Positions 6,833 to 9,261 of a stretch of DNA of 9,261 bases are shown in pieces (positions within the stretch are counted from its first letter, which is position 1; each line of letters opens with the position of its first letter). Position numbers and translations under genes: made by a program. Source of the DNA: Nitrospirota bacterium (GTDB lineage Bacteria; Nitrospirota; UBA9217); NCBI GenBank assembly GCA_017885365.1, contig JAFNGD010000399.1, forward strand, positions 1,784-11,044, given 5' to 3'. The notes under the pieces were generated by a model that saw only the letters and a program-made list of their open reading frames with translations, did not search any database and was not told where the DNA came from.

Positions 6833-7972
6833 ATGAAGAAGATCCTCATCATCGCCGGAGAAGCATCAGGAGACCTCCACGGCGCCAACCTGGTGAAGGC
6901 GCTGCACGAGAAGGCGCCGGACCTGCAGGTCTACGGGGTTGGCAGCCTGAGGATGCGCGAGGCCGGCGTCACGATGCTGGCGGATGCGTCCGAGATCTCT
7001 GTTGTCGGCGCGACAGAGGTCCTGCCCCATATCGGCGCGATCTACGGTGTCTACACGAAATTGAAGCGGTTCCTGCGGGAAGAACGGCCCGACCTTCTCG
7101 TCTTGATCGATTTTCCGGACTTCAACATCCTGACCGGCAAGGCGGCCAAAAAGCTCGGCATCCCGGTGCTCTATTACATCAGCCCCCAGGTCTGGGCCTG
7201 GCGAAAGGGACGGGTGAAGACCATCGCGAAGCTGGTAGAGACGATTCTCGTGGTCTTTCCCTTCGAGGTCGAGCTCTACCGTGCCACCGGTGTAGACGTC
7301 CGGTTCGTCGGCCATCCGCTTGCCGACGTTGTGGATTCGCCATACACTCGTGACGAAGCGTGCAGACAGCTGGGACTCAAGCAGGACCGACGCACAATCG
7401 CTCTTCTCCCGGGAAGCAGGAGGAAGGAGATCATGCATCTCCTTCCGGATATGCTACGAGCCGCAAAGATACTGCGGGGACGATATCCTGACCTCCAGTT
7501 CATCCTGCCCGTGGCGCCCACGCTCGATCGGAAGTTCGTAGAGGGCTTCGTCGAAAAAAGTGAGGTTCCGCTCACCGTCGTCGACGGCAGGGTTTACGAC
7601 GTGCTCCGCGCATCGGATGCGGCCATGGTGACATCGGGCACGGCAACGCTCGAAACGGGTCTTATGGCGGTCCCGATGGTGATCGTCTATCGGGCGTCCC
7701 GGCTTACGTACTGGATCGGCAGGCTGCTCGTGAGCGTGAGGAACTTCGGCCTGGTGAACATCGTGGCAGGCCGGGCTGTCGTACCGGAGCTCCTTCAGGA
7801 CGAAGCGACTCCGGAACGGATTGCCGAGGAGCTTGGGACGATCCTCGCCGATCCCGAGAAGCATCGCCGGATCACAGAAGAGCTCGTGCGCGTGCGGACG
7901 GTGCTGGGGGAAGGTGGCGCGTCGCGGCGCGCGGCGTCGGCGGTCCTCGAACTGCTGGAGAAAAGGGCGTAA
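6833..7972 (+). CDS. lpxB: LpxB, lipid A disaccharide synthase
   Basis: This is a GT19-family, GT-B-fold glycosyltransferase at the inner face of the cytoplasmic membrane. It joins UDP-2,3-diacylglucosamine to lipid X, forming the beta-1',6-linked lipid A disaccharide. It has 379 residues, close to E. coli LpxB (382). The signature AGEASGDLHG is at residues 8-17. DFPDFN (93-98) holds the conserved aspartates, including the position equivalent to E. coli Asp98. SPQVWAWR is at 117-124 and FVGHP at 158-162. LLPGSRRKEI (191-200) and SGTATLE (268-274) form the nucleotide-binding half. A hydrophobic patch at about 283-312 fits its peripheral membrane contact. It starts 12 bases after the aminotransferase gene with only a weak upstream site (CGGAAC), so coupled translation is likely. 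It ends in two consecutive in-frame TAA codons just before msbA. Confidence 0.97.
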   Translation: MKKILIIAGEASGDLHGANLVKALHEKAPDLQVYGVGSLRMREAGVTMLADASEISVVGATEVLPHIGAIYGVYTKLKRFLREERPDLLVLIDFPDFNILTGKAAKKLGIPVLYYISPQVWAWRKGRVKTIAKLVETILVVFPFEVELYRATGVDVRFVGHPLADVVDSPYTRDEACRQLGLKQDRRTIALLPGSRRKEIMHLLPDMLRAAKILRGRYPDLQFILPVAPTLDRKFVEGFVEKSEVPLTVVDGRVYDVLRASDAAMVTSGTATLETGLMAVPMVIVYRASRLTYWIGRLLVSVRNFGLVNIVAGRAVVPELLQDEATPERIAEELGTILADPEKHRRITEELVRVRTVLGEGGASRRAASAVLELLEKRA

Positions 7973-7978
7973 TAAGCC

Positions 7979-9261
7979 ATGGAAATCTACCGACGGCTCC
8001 TCAGCTATCTCAAGCCCTACCGCATGCGTCTTGTCTGGGCAGCGGTCTTCATGCTGCTCTCCAGCGCCATGATCTCCGCACAGACCTACCTCGTCAAGCC
8101 GGTGATCGACAAGGTCATCATCGGCATGGACTGGGAGCTGGGCCGCTGGGTGCCTCTGGCGCTGATCATCGTCAGCGTCCTGAAGGGGATCACCTGGTAT
8201 GCCCGCGATTACTTCATGGGGTATGTGGGCCAGAAGGTCGTGAATGACATCCGCGACCAGCTGTACGCGCACATCCAGAACCTGTCCTTCTCCTATTTCA
8301 CCAGGACCCCGACGGGCGTCATCATGTCCCGGATCGTCAATGACGTGAACCTGGTGCAGGGGGCCCTGACCCGGGTGCCGTCCAGCCTGGTGCAGGGAGG
8401 CTTTACCATGCTGGCCCTGACAGGCTATATCCTCTATCTGAACTGGCGCCTGGCGGCCTTTTCCCTCGTCGTACTGCCCTTCGCCGGCCTCGCGCTCTCC
8501 AAGTTCAGCAGGCGCTTCCGAAAAACGAGCACGCAGATGCAGGAACAGATCGGCGAGCTCACGACGCATCTGCACGAGACCATATCGGGGATCCGTATCG
8601 TCAAGGCCTTCGGCATGGAACAGTATGAAGGCAGGAGGTTCGCCAGCCGCAACAGAGGTCTCTTCAATTCACTGATGCGGTCCATCAAGACCAGCGCGCT
8701 CTCTCATCCGGTGATGGAGGTCATCTCCATGACCGGCACCGCGTTCGTCATCCTGTACGGCCTGTATGCGATCATTGTGAGCAAGACCATGACGCCGGGC
8801 GACTTTTTCTCGTTCACCGTCGCGCTCGTGTTCTTCTACCGGCCGCTCAAGGACCTGAACGGCATCAACAACATCGTGCAGGACGGTATCGCAGCGGCAA
8901 AACGCATATTCGAGGTCCTCGATACGGAGCCGGAGATCAGGAACAAGGAGGGCGCGATCGAGCTCTCCCGCGATTTCAGGACCATCGAGCTGAAGGACCT
9001 CACCTTCCAGTACGAGGAGACGCCTGTACTCAAAGGCATCAATCTTACGGTCAGAGCGGGAGAGTCCATCGCCATCGTCGGCCGGAGCGGGGGAGGAAAG
9101 ACCACGCTCGTGAACCTCCTGCCGCGGTTCTACGACGTAACGGGGGGCGCGATCCTGATCGACGGCACGGATATCCGCAACGTGACCCTGGAGTCCCTGC
9201 GCTCCTGCACCGCGATCGTGACGCAGCAGACGATCCTGTTCAACGATACGATCAGGAACAA
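7979..9261 (+). CDS. msbA: MsbA, lipid A export ABC transporter/flippase (3' partial)
   Basis: This ABC exporter half-transporter flips core-lipid A across the inner membrane using ATP and works as a homodimer. The frame is open from the ATG at 7979 to the window end, giving 427 residues of a protein usually near 580. Residues about 15-300 form a six-helix type I exporter domain, with hydrophobic segments near 17-39, 57-80, 137-175 and 245-295. The nucleotide-binding domain then begins: A-loop Tyr345, Walker A GRSGGGKT (368-375, catalytic Lys374, bases 9080-9103) and Q-loop TQQTILFNDTIRN (Gln416, matching the SQxxxLFNDT pattern of MsbA). The signature LSGGQ, Walker B and H-loop lie beyond the window. 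It begins six bases after lpxB without a clear ribosome binding site, suggesting translational coupling. Other type I exporters resemble it, but the LFNDT Q-loop and lpx context favour MsbA. Confidence 0.93.
   Translation, partial: MEIYRRLLSYLKPYRMRLVWAAVFMLLSSAMISAQTYLVKPVIDKVIIGMDWELGRWVPLALIIVSVLKGITWYARDYFMGYVGQKVVNDIRDQLYAHIQNLSFSYFTRTPTGVIMSRIVNDVNLVQGALTRVPSSLVQGGFTMLALTGYILYLNWRLAAFSLVVLPFAGLALSKFSRRFRKTSTQMQEQIGELTTHLHETISGIRIVKAFGMEQYEGRRFASRNRGLFNSLMRSIKTSALSHPVMEVISMTGTAFVILYGLYAIIVSKTMTPGDFFSFTVALVFFYRPLKDLNGINNIVQDGIAAAKRIFEVLDTEPEIRNKEGAIELSRDFRTIELKDLTFQYEETPVLKGINLTVRAGESIAIVGRSGGGKTTLVNLLPRFYDVTGGAILIDGTDIRNVTLESLRSCTAIVTQQTILFNDTIRN

Noticed and set aside
7454..8575. A 373-codon antisense open frame opposite lpxB and msbA
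   Set aside because: It spans the junction of two clear genes, has biased Asp/His/Gln/Arg composition and no motif, and is a by-product of G/C-ending codons on the + strand.
1..9261. Search for mobile elements, CRISPR arrays, tRNAs, direct repeats and signs of recent transfer
   Set aside because: Nothing was found: gene order is coherent, codon use looks uniform, and the hexapeptide-repeat patterns in lpxD and lpxA are protein-fold repeats, not DNA repeats.

Overview
The window is a stretch of a chromosomal envelope-biogenesis operon from a Gram-negative bacterium. All ten genes lie on the + strand, separated by only 6 to about 64 bases. No convincing internal terminator or promoter is visible, and there are no mobile elements, RNA genes, repeats or CRISPR arrays. 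Coding density is near complete. The DNA is GC-rich (roughly 60% by eye) with codons mostly ending in G or C. The gene set (LpxI rather than LpxH, and the order bamA-skp-lpxD-fabZ-lpxA-lpxI-oxidoreductase-aminotransferase-lpxB-msbA) fits Desulfobacterota/Geobacter-like bacteria or Nitrospirota. I cannot choose between these from sequence alone.

Layout: 1-943 is the C-terminal beta-barrel part of BamA (its 5' end is outside the window). 998-1543 is the periplasmic OMP chaperone Skp/OmpH. 1559-2578 is lpxD, 2610-3062 fabZ, 3073-3846 lpxA and 3911-4735 lpxI. 4754-5704 is a Gfo/Idh/MocA-type NAD-dependent sugar-nucleotide oxidoreductase, and 5723-6820 is a DegT/DnrJ/EryC1-type PLP aminotransferase. 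6833-7972 is lpxB. 7979 to the window end is the 5' three-quarters of the lipid A flippase msbA, cut by the window edge inside its ATPase domain.

How the genes work together: BamA and Skp handle outer-membrane proteins. FabZ makes the acyl chains that LpxA and LpxD consume. LpxA, LpxD, LpxI and LpxB are four steps of the Raetz lipid A pathway (LpxC and LpxK are not in view). MsbA exports the finished core-lipid A.

The notable point is the oxidoreductase/aminotransferase pair between lpxI and lpxB. This is the arrangement expected for GnnA/GnnB, which oxidise and transaminate the 3'' position of UDP-GlcNAc to make UDP-GlcNAc3N. If so, this organism builds lipid A on 2,3-diamino-2,3-dideoxyglucose, with amide-linked rather than ester-linked chains at position 3, and its LpxI must act on an amide-type substrate. 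The individual families are known. The combination, and its assignment in this organism, is an inference from context and motifs.
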